From Selenomonas sp. AE3005 (GTDB taxonomy: Bacteria > Bacillota > Negativicutes > Selenomonadales > Selenomonadaceae): a DNA stretch of 64,000 nucleotides. The translations under genes were made by a program, and so were the position numbers. Shown in pieces: positions 1-8,818 of the stretch; the first letter of the stretch is position 1, and every line of letters starts with the position of its first letter. The stretch is taken from assembly GCF_905233635.1 (NCBI RefSeq), contig NZ_CAJODG010000028.1, positions 1 to 64,000 of the forward strand. The letters are read 5' to 3'. The notes beneath the pieces were generated by a model. It was not told the DNA's origin, made no database searches, and saw nothing but the letters and a program-made list of their open reading frames with translations.

Positions 1-10
1 GAACATATAA

Positions 11-403
11 ATGGCACAAGTAAGCTATTACGGCACTGGCCGCAGAAAGTCTTCCGTTGCCCGTGTTCGTCTGGTTCCAGGCGAAGGCAAGGTTACGATT
101 AACGGTCGTACCATGGAAGAATATTTTGGTCTCAAGACTCTCGAACTCATCGTTCGTCAGCCTCTGAACCTTACGGAAACTGTTGACAAGTATGACGTTA
201 TCGCTAACGTAGCTGGTGGCGGCGTATCTGGTCAGGCAGGCGCAATTCGTCACGGTATCACCCGTGCACTCATGGAAATGGATGCTGAGCTCCGTCCGGC
301 TCTGAAAAAAGCTGGTTTCGTTACGCGTGACCCGCGTGAGAAAGAGCGTCGTAAATACGGCCTCAAGAAAGCTCGTAAGGCTTCCCAGTTCTCCAAGCGT
401 TAA
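11..403 (+). CDS. rpsI: 30S ribosomal protein S9
   Basis: Small-subunit ribosomal protein whose basic C-terminal tail reaches the tRNA sites of the ribosome. The 130-residue product has the normal family length. It begins with the typical [14 protein letters not shown] segment, has the central [15 protein letters not shown] block and ends in the conserved lysine/arginine-rich tail finishing SKR. It is usually cotranscribed with rplM, which would lie just upstream outside the window; the ATG is close to the window edge, so its ribosome site is only partly visible. A terminator hairpin follows. Identity is certain from the family motifs. Confidence 0.98.
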   Translation: MAQVSYYGTGRRKSSVARVRLVPGEGKVTINGRTMEEYFGLKTLELIVRQPLNLTETVDKYDVIANVAGGGVSGQAGAIRHGITRALMEMDAELRPALKKAGFVTRDPREKERRKYGLKKARKASQFSKR

Positions 404-418
404 TTTTATTATCGCCAT

Positions 419-447
419 TACAGTCCGTCCTGCGGGACGGACTTTTT
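419..447 (+). terminator. Rho-independent terminator of rpsI
   Basis: A perfect GC-rich stem (AGTCCGTCC / GGACGGACT) with a short loop is followed by a T run. It lies about 15 bases after the rpsI stop and ends that transcript. Confidence 0.9.
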
Positions 448-467
448 CTATGCGCTTTTTTAGCAAA

Positions 468-502
468 AAAAATCCCCCGGCCGGTACAGGCTGGGGGATT
501 TT
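468..502 (-). terminator. Terminator of the small minus-strand gene
   Basis: On the minus strand a stem AATCCCCC / GGGGGATT is followed by eight T residues directly after the stop of the 510-716 gene. A shorter T run on the other side could let it act in both directions. Confidence 0.85.
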
Positions 503-509
503 GGTGTAA

Positions 510-716
510 TTATTTCTTTAAGGTCTCTTTCAGGATAGCCGTCAAAGCCTTCTGGGTAACACGCATCATGTCACCGAGGAGAGCGTTGTACAAGTCACCG
601 CCATCGCAGACACCACGACCATTTTCAGTAATGAAGAACTTCTTCGGATGTTCTTCGGACTGATAAGCCTCGTTAAGTTTATCCTGAACGAGTTTCTCGA
701 TTTCCTGTTCTGTCAT
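510..716 (-). CDS. Small hypothetical protein
   Basis: A 68-residue acidic/basic protein with no signal peptide or membrane segment, probably mostly helical. The chosen ATG (MTEQEIEKL) has an AGAGGTG ribosome site upstream; a longer reading from 737 would place the start before that site. The middle contains the motif FFITENGRGVCDGGDLYNAL, so one Cys is present. It stands alone between two convergent terminators and an AT-rich intergenic region. I do not recognise the family. The strong start site and the dedicated terminator support it being a real gene. Confidence 0.75.
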   Translation of the reverse strand: MTEQEIEKLVQDKLNEAYQSEEHPKKFFITENGRGVCDGGDLYNALLGDMMRVTQKALTAILKETLKK

Positions 717-948
717 CGAATATACACCTCTTTCCATAAATCCATGATAAACATAATTCTACAACTTAGGAGGAAAATCCTGCTGTCTGTAGAAATAAAT
801 AATAAAAATTTATGGTTATGGTATTTTCAACTTATTTTCAGTAAAAATTTATGTAAATTTAATAGCCACTTAAAGCAAATATAAGAATAAGGGGGTATAT
901 TATAACCATCGAGTTGGATATGGTCATTTATGCATGGAGGGATAAATT

Positions 949-1674
949 ATGAAAAAGAAAATTTTAGCTGGTATGGTAGCAGGAGCAATTTTGGCCGGTA
1001 CTGGCTTTGGCTTTTTAGGCCAGGCGCAGGCAGCTGCTGACCAGGGAAACAACCAACAGGGTAAAGTGGCGCAGCATAAACTGCGCGGGCCGCAGGACGG
1101 GCAGCCGCCGATGATGAATATGAACAGTGCCGATGTGGCCAAGCGCATTCATGACACCTTTGGTGTAAATGAGGCTGAAGTCAAGGCTGCGCTCGATGCC
1201 AAACGCAATTTCCACGATGTAGGTCAGGCCGCAATGCTTGCCAAAATCAGCGGTAAATCATTCAAGGACGTGCTGGCGATGAAAACCGATAGCAAACATT
1301 GGAAGGACGTTGGCAAAGAACTGGGCATTACTGCTGACCAGGTTAAGAATCAGATGGATATCCTGTCGGCTGAACGCATGGCTAAACGCGGCGATATCAC
1401 CAAGGAAAAGGCTCTGTCCCTGTTGAAGGCAGGTTACAGACCGCATGACGTGGGCATGGCTGCTAAACTGGCAAAACTCAGCAAGAAAGACGTACAGGCT
1501 GTGCTGGATATGAAGAAAATCAACAACACCTGGAAAGATGTAGCCAAGAAGTTAGGTGTAGATGAATCGAAACTGCGTCCGCAGGGCTTTGATAGAGATG
1601 GTCAGCACCGTATGGGCGGCCCCGGGGAAAGACCGGAACCGCCGCATGATTTTGGCATGAACGAAGAAAAATAA
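949..1674 (+). CDS. Secreted protein with duplicated helical repeat
   Basis: A 241-residue exported protein. Residues 1-29 form a signal peptide ending AQAAA. Two copies of a module follow, each ending in a related motif: VLAMKTDSKHWKDVGKELGI near residue 108 and VLDMKKINNTWKDVAKKLGV near residue 190. The HDVGQAAMLAKIS / HDVGMAAKLAKLS pair belongs to the same duplication. The C-terminus is rich in Gly, Pro and His. GGAGGG precedes the ATG. The function is unknown. The repeats suggest a small helical periplasmic or surface protein, with no enzymatic residues visible. It is directly abutted by a MITE-like element. Confidence 0.85.
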   Translation: MKKKILAGMVAGAILAGTGFGFLGQAQAAADQGNNQQGKVAQHKLRGPQDGQPPMMNMNSADVAKRIHDTFGVNEAEVKAALDAKRNFHDVGQAAMLAKISGKSFKDVLAMKTDSKHWKDVGKELGITADQVKNQMDILSAERMAKRGDITKEKALSLLKAGYRPHDVGMAAKLAKLSKKDVQAVLDMKKINNTWKDVAKKLGVDESKLRPQGFDRDGQHRMGGPGERPEPPHDFGMNEEK

Positions 1675-1816
1675 TTAGGGCGTGTTGATTAAATGAGATT
1701 CGCCCAGATTTGCAGATAGTGGCTGTCCTCTGCAAGGCGACAAACCGCAGGCATAGCGGTGCTATGTCGAGGATGTCTGTGAAGATGGGTGGATTGAATT
1801 AATCAACACGCCCTAA
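1675..1816. mobile_element. MITE-like element with 18-bp perfect terminal inverted repeats
   Basis: A 142-bp non-coding element. The first 18 bases (1675-1692, TTAGGGCGTGTTGATTAA) are the exact reverse complement of the last 18 (1799-1816). The subterminal bases are also imperfectly complementary, so the element can fold into a long hairpin. It begins one base after a stop codon and holds no ORF of its own. This architecture is that of a miniature inverted-repeat transposable element mobilised in trans. No transposase with matching ends is in the window, and a target-site duplication cannot be called because the ends contain TTA/TAA. Confidence 0.75.
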
Positions 1817-1828
1817 ATAGTCTTCTCG

Positions 1829-1864
1829 ATAAAAACAGTCGGCGGAAATCCGGCTGTTTTTTTA
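1829..1864 (+). terminator. Rho-independent terminator
   Basis: Stem AACAGTCGG / CCGGCTGTT followed by seven T residues. It probably ends the transcript of the 949-1674 gene, read through the inserted element. Confidence 0.8.
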
Positions 1865-1884
1865 TTTGATTGGAAACTATTGTA

Positions 1885-1913
1885 TTGACACTGAGGACAA
1901 AAGCCTGTAAAAT
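1885..1913 (+). promoter_or_regulatory. Sigma-A type promoter for trpF
   Basis: TTGACA at 1885-1890, a 17-base spacer and TAAAAT at 1908-1913, about 65 bases before the trpF ATG. Confidence 0.7.
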
Positions 1914-1977
1914 TTGAATCATCGAAAACACTTAACAATGTTACAGATGATTATGTACAGAAAATAGGGGATTAGAA

Positions 1978-2583
1978 ATGATACGAGCGAAAATATGCGG
2001 CATAACTGATTTATATACCGCCAAGATAGCGGAAGAGGCTGGGGCAGATTTCCTTGGTTTTGTCTTTTATAAACCAAGTCCCCGTTATATAGACCCGGTA
2101 AAAGCTGCGGTTATCGGCAGTCAGATTCAGAAGTCACGTTTGGTGGGGGTCTTTGTGGATGAGGACCTGGAAGTGGTAAACGAAATAGCCCACCGGGTAA
2201 AACTTGACTATGTGCAGCTCCACGGAAGTGAGCCGGCGGAGTATGCGCGGCAGGTTGACTGTCCGGTTATAAAGGCATATCATTATGATGAGAATTTTTC
2301 CGTGGCGGAGGCGGAGGCGTATCCGGCGGAAATGATTCTGCTTGATGCCGGCGATGCGCAAAATCCCGGCGGCACGGGGCAGAGTTTTGACTGGCAGAAG
2401 GCCGCACAGGATATTGCGCAGCTGCATAAGTCGGTAATCGTGGCCGGCGGCATAAACAGGGAAAATGCCCTGCAGGCCAATAAGGTCATGAAGCCCTATG
2501 CCCTGGATGTGTCCAGCAGTCTGGAAGTCAATAAAGAAAAATCCGTGGAAAAAATCAAGGCTTTTTTGCGGCGTGTTAAGTAA
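1978..2583 (+). CDS. trpF: Phosphoribosylanthranilate isomerase
   Basis: Catalyses the Amadori rearrangement of phosphoribosylanthranilate to CdRP in tryptophan synthesis. The 201-residue product spans a full TIM barrel. The start reads RAKICGIT, with the catalytic Cys in the KICG motif at residue 6. GADFLGFVFYKPSPRYI follows, then VQLHG near residue 80, LLDAG near 120 (general acid Asp) and the phosphate-binding VAGGI and LDVSSSLE near the end. It is not next to other trp genes, so it is a stand-alone copy transcribed from its own promoter. Identity is secure from the motifs. Confidence 0.96.
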   Translation: MIRAKICGITDLYTAKIAEEAGADFLGFVFYKPSPRYIDPVKAAVIGSQIQKSRLVGVFVDEDLEVVNEIAHRVKLDYVQLHGSEPAEYARQVDCPVIKAYHYDENFSVAEAEAYPAEMILLDAGDAQNPGGTGQSFDWQKAAQDIAQLHKSVIVAGGINRENALQANKVMKPYALDVSSSLEVNKEKSVEKIKAFLRRVK

Positions 2584-2668
2584 GTCGGTGCGTTAATGAA
2601 GGATTTTCCGCAGATAAGGGCGAATAAGTAACATATAGTCCTTAAATGATTCGGAAAGGAAGGCCGCT

Positions 2669-2935
2669 ATGATAGTTACTGACAACGCAACCGTAAATGC
2701 CGCGGAGGATTTAATCCGCAAACATAAAAACGACCGGCCGGAAAAGCCACGCAGGCCGCAGGAATTGTCTGCCCGTTATGAGCAGGCTATCCGCCAGTAT
2801 CAGGAGTTGATGAAGGCGGATGTGGACAATCGGGAGCAGCGCGTAATGCTGTATGCGGAAATAAAGGTGCTGGGCTGGTGCTTAGGCCGTGATGAGGCTA
2901 AGGTCGTCAGGGAAATAAATACCCCCAGGAAATGA
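2669..2935 (+). CDS. Small hypothetical protein
   Basis: An 88-residue charged cytoplasmic protein, probably helical throughout (RYEQAIRQYQELMKADVDNREQRV). GGAAAGGAAGG precedes the ATG. The N-terminal third is basic and proline-containing. No domain was recognised. It lies downstream of trpF and is closed by its own terminator, so it may be a separate unit. The strong ribosome site and clean boundaries support it as real. Confidence 0.7.
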   Translation: MIVTDNATVNAAEDLIRKHKNDRPEKPRRPQELSARYEQAIRQYQELMKADVDNREQRVMLYAEIKVLGWCLGRDEAKVVREINTPRK

Positions 2936-2940
2936 ACAGA

Positions 2941-2982
2941 TAGCGGAAGGCTTTGCACCAGGCAGAGGCCTTCCGTTTTTCC
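2941..2982 (+). terminator. Rho-independent terminator
   Basis: Stem CGGAAGGC / GCCTTCCG with a long loop, followed by five T residues. Confidence 0.75.
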
Positions 2983-3011
2983 TTATGCAGATGGGAGCAG
3001 TGTAAGAACTA

Positions 3012-5018
3012 ATGGAAATAAAGAAAACAGCTTGTCCGTATGATTGCCCGGATTGCTGCGGCCTGCTGGTCACAGTAGAGAACGGGAAAGCCGTAAAGGT
3101 GGCCGGGGACCCGGAACATCCGTTTACCCGGGGGACGTTATGCCCGAAAATGGCGCATTACGAACGGACGGTACATTCCCCCAGGCGTCTGACCACACCG
3201 TTAAAACGTGTGGGGGCTAAGGGCAGCGGCGAATTTACCCCCATCAGCTGGGAGGAGGCCGTGGCGGCGATTGCTGCTAAATGGCAGGCGATAATCAAGG
3301 TGTATGGCGCTGAGGCTATACTGCCTTATTCCTATGCCGGAACGATGGGAACCTTACAGTATAGTGCCGGACATGCCCTGTTTTTTGCGTTAGGGGCAAG
3401 CAGCCTGGACAGGACGATTTGTGCACCGGCCAAGGCACAGGGCTTTCGTGCGGTTATGGGAGCGACGCTGCCCACAGCACCGCAGGAGGCGCAGCATAGT
3501 GATTTTATTCTGCTCTGGAGTATCAGCATGCTGGCCACGGATATTCATTTCAAGCATGATGTGGATATAGCGCGTAAGCGGGGAGCCAGGATTGTCTGCA
3601 TTGATACGTATGCCACGCGAACGGCCGCCTATGCCGACGAGTTTATCTGTGTGAAACCGGGGACTGATGGGGCGCTGGCCTTGGGGCTTATGCATATAAT
3701 GGCGCGTGAGGGCCTGGTGGACGAGGCGTTTATTGCCGCATATGTTCAGGGCTGGGAAGAGCTTAAGGCAGAAATTCTGCCCCGGTATACGCCGGCGCTT
3801 GTCAGCCGGATAACCGGTGTGGACGGCAAGGTATTAACAGAACTGGCGCAGAGTTTAGGCCGGGCCAGAGCGCCGTTTTTGCGGTTGGGCAGCGGCCAGT
3901 CACGCTATGGCAATGGTGCGATGACGTCCCGTCTGATTACCTGCCTGCTGGCTGTGACTGGTGCTTATGCCAGACCGGGCGGCGGTATGCTGACTTCGGC
4001 CGCCGGCAGCAATGCTTTTGATAAGGATATTATCCGCCGTCCTGATATGGAAAAGCCGGGCGTGCGGCATATCAATATGATTAAGCTGGGTGATGTGCTG
4101 ACGGATAAGGACTTGCAGCCACAGGTTAAGAGCCTGTTTGTCTATTCTTCCAATCCGGCCTGCACAGCTCCTGACCAAAATAAGGTACTGGCAGGGCTGG
4201 CCCGGGAAGATTTATTTACCGTGGTGCATGAACGCTTTATGACGGATACGGCGCTGTATGCTGATATTGTGCTGCCGGCAACCACGTCGCTCGAGCATGA
4301 AGATATCTATTATTCCTATGGGCAGTATGTGATTCAACGGGGGCAGGCGGTAATACCGCCGGTAGGCGAGAGTAAATCCAACTGGCAGGTCATGCAGCTG
4401 CTGGCTAAGGCCATGGGCTTAACAGATGAATTTTTTGCCAGACAGGAAAAAGATTTTATTGCGGCGTTTATGGACAGCACCAAAACGGCCTGGCCTTTGC
4501 CGGTAGACCGGGAAAGATTGGCTGCCGGAGAGCCGGTGGCTCTGCCGCTGCCGGCTGCTTATAAAATGCAGTTTAAGACGCCTTCCGGCAAAATAGAAAT
4601 ATTAAATCCACAGCTGACGCCGCCGCTGCCGGATTATTTCCCGGCATACAGTGAGGCGGACGACGGGGAGTTTGTGCTGATAAATTCCCCGGATGCCCGG
4701 ATTTTGGACAGTTCGTTTAATGAACGGGAGGAACTTACCCGCGGCAATATTATGACGCTGCTGTTAAATCCCGTGGACGCACAGCGGCTGGGCTTAAAGA
4801 CCGGTGACCGGGTACGGGGGAAAAATGCCCGGGGGCAGGCGGAGTTTACCTTGCAGGTTACGGATAAAGCAGCCTGCGGTACAGCGGTCAGTGAAGGTGT
4901 CTGGTGGCAGGAATACACCAGAGGGGGGAACATCAACCGGCTGACTTCGCAGCGGACAACGGATAAAGGGGCAGGCAGTACTTTTTATGATGTGCGCATA
5001 GATATAGAACGAGTTTAA
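3012..5018 (+). CDS. Molybdopterin-dependent oxidoreductase (DMSO reductase family)
   Basis: A 668-residue member of the bis-MGD molybdenum/tungsten enzyme family. The N-terminal 4Fe-4S ligands are Cys8, Cys12, Cys15 or 16, and Cys44 in LCPKM. Around residue 137 DRTICAPAKAQGF supplies the likely metal-ligand Cys. The C-terminal molydopterin-binding domain starts near residue 550 (VLINSPDARILDSSFNEREEL) and includes RLGLKTGDRV. There is no Tat signal, so it is likely cytoplasmic. No electron-transfer or membrane subunit is adjacent, so the substrate and redox partner cannot be assigned. It resembles single-subunit, formate dehydrogenase/thiosulfate reductase-like proteins of anaerobes. Confidence 0.9.
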   Translation: MEIKKTACPYDCPDCCGLLVTVENGKAVKVAGDPEHPFTRGTLCPKMAHYERTVHSPRRLTTPLKRVGAKGSGEFTPISWEEAVAAIAAKWQAIIKVYGAEAILPYSYAGTMGTLQYSAGHALFFALGASSLDRTICAPAKAQGFRAVMGATLPTAPQEAQHSDFILLWSISMLATDIHFKHDVDIARKRGARIVCIDTYATRTAAYADEFICVKPGTDGALALGLMHIMAREGLVDEAFIAAYVQGWEELKAEILPRYTPALVSRITGVDGKVLTELAQSLGRARAPFLRLGSGQSRYGNGAMTSRLITCLLAVTGAYARPGGGMLTSAAGSNAFDKDIIRRPDMEKPGVRHINMIKLGDVLTDKDLQPQVKSLFVYSSNPACTAPDQNKVLAGLAREDLFTVVHERFMTDTALYADIVLPATTSLEHEDIYYSYGQYVIQRGQAVIPPVGESKSNWQVMQLLAKAMGLTDEFFARQEKDFIAAFMDSTKTAWPLPVDRERLAAGEPVALPLPAAYKMQFKTPSGKIEILNPQLTPPLPDYFPAYSEADDGEFVLINSPDARILDSSFNEREELTRGNIMTLLLNPVDAQRLGLKTGDRVRGKNARGQAEFTLQVTDKAACGTAVSEGVWWQEYTRGGNINRLTSQRTTDKGAGSTFYDVRIDIERV

Positions 5019-5119
5019 AAAAGGTTTTTGGGATTGTTTCACGAATATAAACTTCAGGGATATTTTTTCGCTATTAGAGGGATGGCTATACCGAAAAAAT
5101 AAATGGGGAAGTGCAAGTT

Positions 5120-6334
5120 ATGACGTATTATTGCCTGATAGATTTTTTGGCATTGATGGTGCTGCTTATCACTAACAATGATATCGTGTTAAGAGATGTG
5201 CGCGTGGTACGTAATTGTGGACAGAGACTTTACAGATTGTTTCTGTTTGCCGTCATTGCGTATTACATATCGGATTTTATCTGGGCCTGGCTGTATAACA
5301 TTGGCACATATCCTATGGTGCTGTATGTGGACACTGAGGTGTATTTCATCTTTATGGCGCTGGGAACTGTGCTGTGGTCGCGTTTTGTAATTAAATACCT
5401 GCGAATAAAGAGGGCTTTTGCCCGTCTTCTGAACATAGCCGCGGTACTGCTGTTTATGTTGGTGATAATTGCCACGCCTTTAAACCGTATGTGGGATATT
5501 ATGTTCTGGTTTGATATGGACGGGATTTATCATACCGGCTCGGCAAGAGATTTCATATTTATTTATCAGGTGGTATTGCTGCTGGTGCTTTCCCTGTATA
5601 CGCTGTTTATAGCGTCCCATATCAGCACCAAACAGAAGAAAAGAAATATCGCTGTAGGGCTGTCCGGTATTGTTATGCTGGTGTTTGTGGCGGTGCAGAT
5701 ATTTTTCCCCACGTATCCGCTCTACGCCATCAGCAATATGATGGGCTGCTGTCTGCTGCGTACTTTTGTTGTTGAGCATGAACGGGATGAATATCGCGAA
5801 AACCTGAAAATTACCCTGGCAAGAGAACGTGAGCAGTTTGAGGAATTCAAAAAGGTCTGGAGACTGGCCTATAAAGATGCACTTACCGGGGTGAAAAATA
5901 AACTGGCTTATGCAGAAAAATGTGCACAGATTGACAGTCAGATAAACAAGGGCACCTTGCAGGGAATGGCGGTAGCAGTTATGGACCTCAATGACCTCAA
6001 GGTCATAAATGACACGTTTGGCCATGATGTGGGCGATGAGTATATCAAAAGCGCCTGTCGCCTGATTTGTGAGATATTCAAGAAGAGCCCCGTATACCGG
6101 ATAGGTGGCGATGAATTTGCGGTTATTCTCGAGGGGAATGACTACGAGCACCGGGACATGCTGCTCAAGACATTTGATATGGAAATAGAAAAGAACCTAA
6201 AGCGTAAAGCTGTGGTTATTGCCATCGGTATGGCAGAATACAATCCCGAACAGGATGATTGTTATAAACAGGTTTTTGAACGTGCGGACGTGAAGATGTA
6301 TCAGCATAAGCAAGATTTGAAAAAAATCGCATGA
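5120..6334 (+). CDS. Membrane-anchored GGDEF diguanylate cyclase
   Basis: About 404 residues. The N-terminal half holds six or seven hydrophobic segments (about residues 1-220), forming a membrane sensor. A short charged helix links it to a GGDEF domain (DALTGVKNKLAY near 255, then IGGDEFAVI near 328). The GGDEF signature is intact, so synthesis of cyclic di-GMP from GTP is expected. No RxxD inhibitory site is obvious just upstream of it. ATG 5120 is preferred over GTG 5111 because GGGGAA sits at the correct spacing from it. Monocistronic between trailing non-coding stretches; no EAL partner in the window. Confidence 0.9.
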   Translation: MTYYCLIDFLALMVLLITNNDIVLRDVRVVRNCGQRLYRLFLFAVIAYYISDFIWAWLYNIGTYPMVLYVDTEVYFIFMALGTVLWSRFVIKYLRIKRAFARLLNIAAVLLFMLVIIATPLNRMWDIMFWFDMDGIYHTGSARDFIFIYQVVLLLVLSLYTLFIASHISTKQKKRNIAVGLSGIVMLVFVAVQIFFPTYPLYAISNMMGCCLLRTFVVEHERDEYRENLKITLAREREQFEEFKKVWRLAYKDALTGVKNKLAYAEKCAQIDSQINKGTLQGMAVAVMDLNDLKVINDTFGHDVGDEYIKSACRLICEIFKKSPVYRIGGDEFAVILEGNDYEHRDMLLKTFDMEIEKNLKRKAVVIAIGMAEYNPEQDDCYKQVFERADVKMYQHKQDLKKIA

Positions 6335-6341
6335 CGGCAGT

Positions 6342-6378
6342 GTGTGCGAGGAAAGCCTTAGGCTTAGGCCGGGGCTTT
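6342..6378 (+). terminator. Possible terminator after the GGDEF gene
   Basis: AAGCC ... GGCTT arms with a loop rich in complementary bases, followed by six T residues. The stem is weaker than others in the window. Confidence 0.45.
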
Positions 6379-6491
6379 TTTCATAAGATTGTGTATTATT
6401 TGTGCTTGCTTAATAAGCTGATAAACGGTAAAATTGCAAATAGTGAATACAAATGCACGCCGTCTTACAGGCGGCTTAATTGGAGGGGAAA

Positions 6492-7958
6492 ATGGACCGA
6501 ATCAATCAACATACAGCCCCGGTTTACGAGGCGATGCTGGAACTGCGCAAACGGCGGATTGTTCCTTTTGACGTACCCGGGCATAAGCGCGGCCGCGGCA
6601 ATCCTGAACTGGTGGATTTCCTCGGAGAGAAATGCGTGGGCGTGGATGTTAATTCCATGAAAATGCTGGATAACCTCAGTCATCCTGTTTCCGTAATCAG
6701 GGAGGCGGAGGAACTGACTGCCGATGCTTTCGGGGCCAAACATGCTTTTTTCATGGTGCATGGCACGACGTCGGCAGTGCAGGCCATGGTGCTGGCCTCC
6801 GTACGGGCCGGCGAGGAAATTCTGCTGCCGCGCAATGTGCATAAGAGTGTAATTAACGCCCTGGTACTGTGCGGCGGTATTCCCGTTTATGTGCCGGTCA
6901 GGGTTAATCATAAAATCGGTATTGCCACGGGGATGGCGCTGGCTGATGTGCAGCGTGCTATCCGTGAACATCCCAAGGCCAAGGCTATTTTTGTCAACAA
7001 CCCCACTTACTACGGCATTGCCTCGGACCTGCGGGGCATTGTAAAACTGGCCCATGCAGCTGGCATGAAGGTCCTCGTGGATGAGGCTCATGGTACGCAT
7101 TTGTATTTTGGCGACAACCTGCCGATTTCGGGCATGGCGGCCGGGGCAGACCTGGCCGCGGTGTCCATGCATAAATCCGGCGGCAGTCTGACACAGAGTT
7201 CCATTATGCTCTGCGGCCAGAGTGTGGACGTGGAATATGTGCAGCAGATTATCAATCTGACACAGACCACGAGTGCGTCGTATCTTTTGATTTCCAGTCT
7301 TGACTTGTCACGCCGGAATCTGGCCCTGCATGGCCGGGAGTCCTTTGAAAAGGTCAGCTCGATGGCAGAATATGCCCGGGCGGAAATCAATGAGATTGGC
7401 GGCTACTATGCCTATGGCCGGGAACTTATTGATGGGGACAGCGTCTTTGACTTTGACGTGACCAAGCTGTCGGTATTTACACAGGGAATTGGCATGACGG
7501 GCATAGAAGTTTATGATATGCTGCGTGATGAGTACGATATTCAGATTGAGTTTGGAGATATCGGCAATATCCTGGCCTATATCTCCATCGGTGACCGTAT
7601 CCGCGATATCGAACGGCTCGTGGGGGCGCTCGAAGATATTGCCGACCGTGCCGGCAAGGATAAGAAGGAACTTTACTGCGGTGAGTTCATTGCGCCGGAA
7701 CTCGTGATGAGCCCCCGTGAGGCTTTTTATGCGCAGGGCGAGCGTATGCCGCTCAGTGAAACCGTGGGACGCATTGCCGGGGAAATGCTCATGTGTTATC
7801 CGCCGGGCATTCCCATTTTGACACCGGGGGAGCGCATTACGCAGGAGATTCTTGACTATATCGAATACGCCCGGGAAAAGGGCTGTTCGCTGCAGGGCAC
7901 GCAGGACCTGGAATGCCGGGAAATACGCATTTTGACCGGTCAAAAGGGGGCTGAATAA
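6492..7958 (+). CDS. speA: PLP-dependent Orn/Lys/Arg decarboxylase, probably arginine decarboxylase
   Basis: First gene of the polyamine operon. The 488-residue enzyme has the aspartate-aminotransferase fold of the short (YaaO/SpeA-like) Orn/Lys/Arg decarboxylases. Visible marks are VPGHKRGRGNP near residue 24, the HGTTSAVQAM cofactor loop near 93, DEAHGTHL near 200 and the PLP lysine in SMHKSGGSLTQSS near 228. Because aguA and aguB lie in the same operon, arginine to agmatine is the most likely reaction; lysine or ornithine specificity cannot be excluded from motifs alone. ATG 6492 follows GGAGGGG. The stop overlaps the speE start. Confidence 0.88.
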   Translation: MDRINQHTAPVYEAMLELRKRRIVPFDVPGHKRGRGNPELVDFLGEKCVGVDVNSMKMLDNLSHPVSVIREAEELTADAFGAKHAFFMVHGTTSAVQAMVLASVRAGEEILLPRNVHKSVINALVLCGGIPVYVPVRVNHKIGIATGMALADVQRAIREHPKAKAIFVNNPTYYGIASDLRGIVKLAHAAGMKVLVDEAHGTHLYFGDNLPISGMAAGADLAAVSMHKSGGSLTQSSIMLCGQSVDVEYVQQIINLTQTTSASYLLISSLDLSRRNLALHGRESFEKVSSMAEYARAEINEIGGYYAYGRELIDGDSVFDFDVTKLSVFTQGIGMTGIEVYDMLRDEYDIQIEFGDIGNILAYISIGDRIRDIERLVGALEDIADRAGKDKKELYCGEFIAPELVMSPREAFYAQGERMPLSETVGRIAGEMLMCYPPGIPILTPGERITQEILDYIEYAREKGCSLQGTQDLECREIRILTGQKGAE

Positions 7959-8818
7959 TGGAAATATGGTTTTCCCAGATGGATACGGAAAATGTCAAAA
8001 CTTCTGTGCGTGTGGATAAACAGCTTTTTTCCAAGCAGAGTGAATACCAGCGCATTGATGTCTTTGAATCCCGGGAATTTGGCAGAATGATTGTGCTCGA
8101 TGGCGAAATCATTTTTTCGGAGGCTGATGAATTCATCTATAACGAAATGGTGGTTCATGTGCCGATGGCTGTTCATCCGCAGGTAAAAAATGTGCTGATT
8201 ATCGGCGGCGGCGACGGTGGTGTGGCCAAGGTCCTCACGCAGTACCCCGAGATTGAGTCCATTGATGTGGTAGAGCCTGATGAAATGTTCATCGAGGTTT
8301 CCCGGGAATTCTTCCCCGAAACCGCCAAGGGCTTTGATGATGAACGCGTGAAGATTACCAACATGGACGGCCTGCGTTTTTTGCGGCGCTGCCGGGATAA
8401 GTACGACCTTATCATCAATGATTCGACTGACCCGTTTGGCCATACAGAAGGCCTGTTTACGCGTGAGTTCTATGGCAATTGTTACCGCGCCCTGCATGAT
8501 GACGGCATTATGGTCTACCAGCATGGCAGTCCGTTCTATGATGAGGACGAGGCGGCTTTCCGTGCCATGCACCGCAAGGCCTACCAGAGTTTTCCCGTGA
8601 GCCGCGTTTATCAGGCCGGGATTCCGACTTGTCCGGCCGGCCTTTGGATGTTTGGCTTTGCGTCCAAGAAATATCATCCGTTAAAGGATTTTGACGCCCA
8701 GCGTTGGAATGAGCGAGGGCTCAAAACCTGGTATTATACGACACATTTACATAAGGGGGCTTTTATGCTGCCCAAATATGTTGAAGATATTCTGTCAGAG
8801 GAGGAAAAGAAACGATGA
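7958..8818 (+). CDS. speE: Spermidine synthase (polyamine aminopropyltransferase)
   Basis: Transfers an aminopropyl group from decarboxylated S-adenosylmethionine to putrescine or a related amine. The 286-residue protein starts with ELWFSQ-like EIWFSQMDTEN. It has the nucleotide-binding loop IIGGGDGGVAKVL near residue 82, DVVEPDEMF near 105, and the catalytic aspartate region NDSTDPFGHTEGLF near 155. Its ATG shares bases with the stop of the decarboxylase gene, and its stop overlaps the next ATG, so translation is coupled. No SAM decarboxylase (speD) is in the operon, although SpeE needs its product. Confidence 0.95.
   Translation: MEIWFSQMDTENVKTSVRVDKQLFSKQSEYQRIDVFESREFGRMIVLDGEIIFSEADEFIYNEMVVHVPMAVHPQVKNVLIIGGGDGGVAKVLTQYPEIESIDVVEPDEMFIEVSREFFPETAKGFDDERVKITNMDGLRFLRRCRDKYDLIINDSTDPFGHTEGLFTREFYGNCYRALHDDGIMVYQHGSPFYDEDEAAFRAMHRKAYQSFPVSRVYQAGIPTCPAGLWMFGFASKKYHPLKDFDAQRWNERGLKTWYYTTHLHKGAFMLPKYVEDILSEEEKKR

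Noticed and set aside
6331..6660. 109-residue frame between the GGDEF gene and the decarboxylase
   Set aside because: It covers a hairpin and runs into the decarboxylase gene in another frame; no motif.
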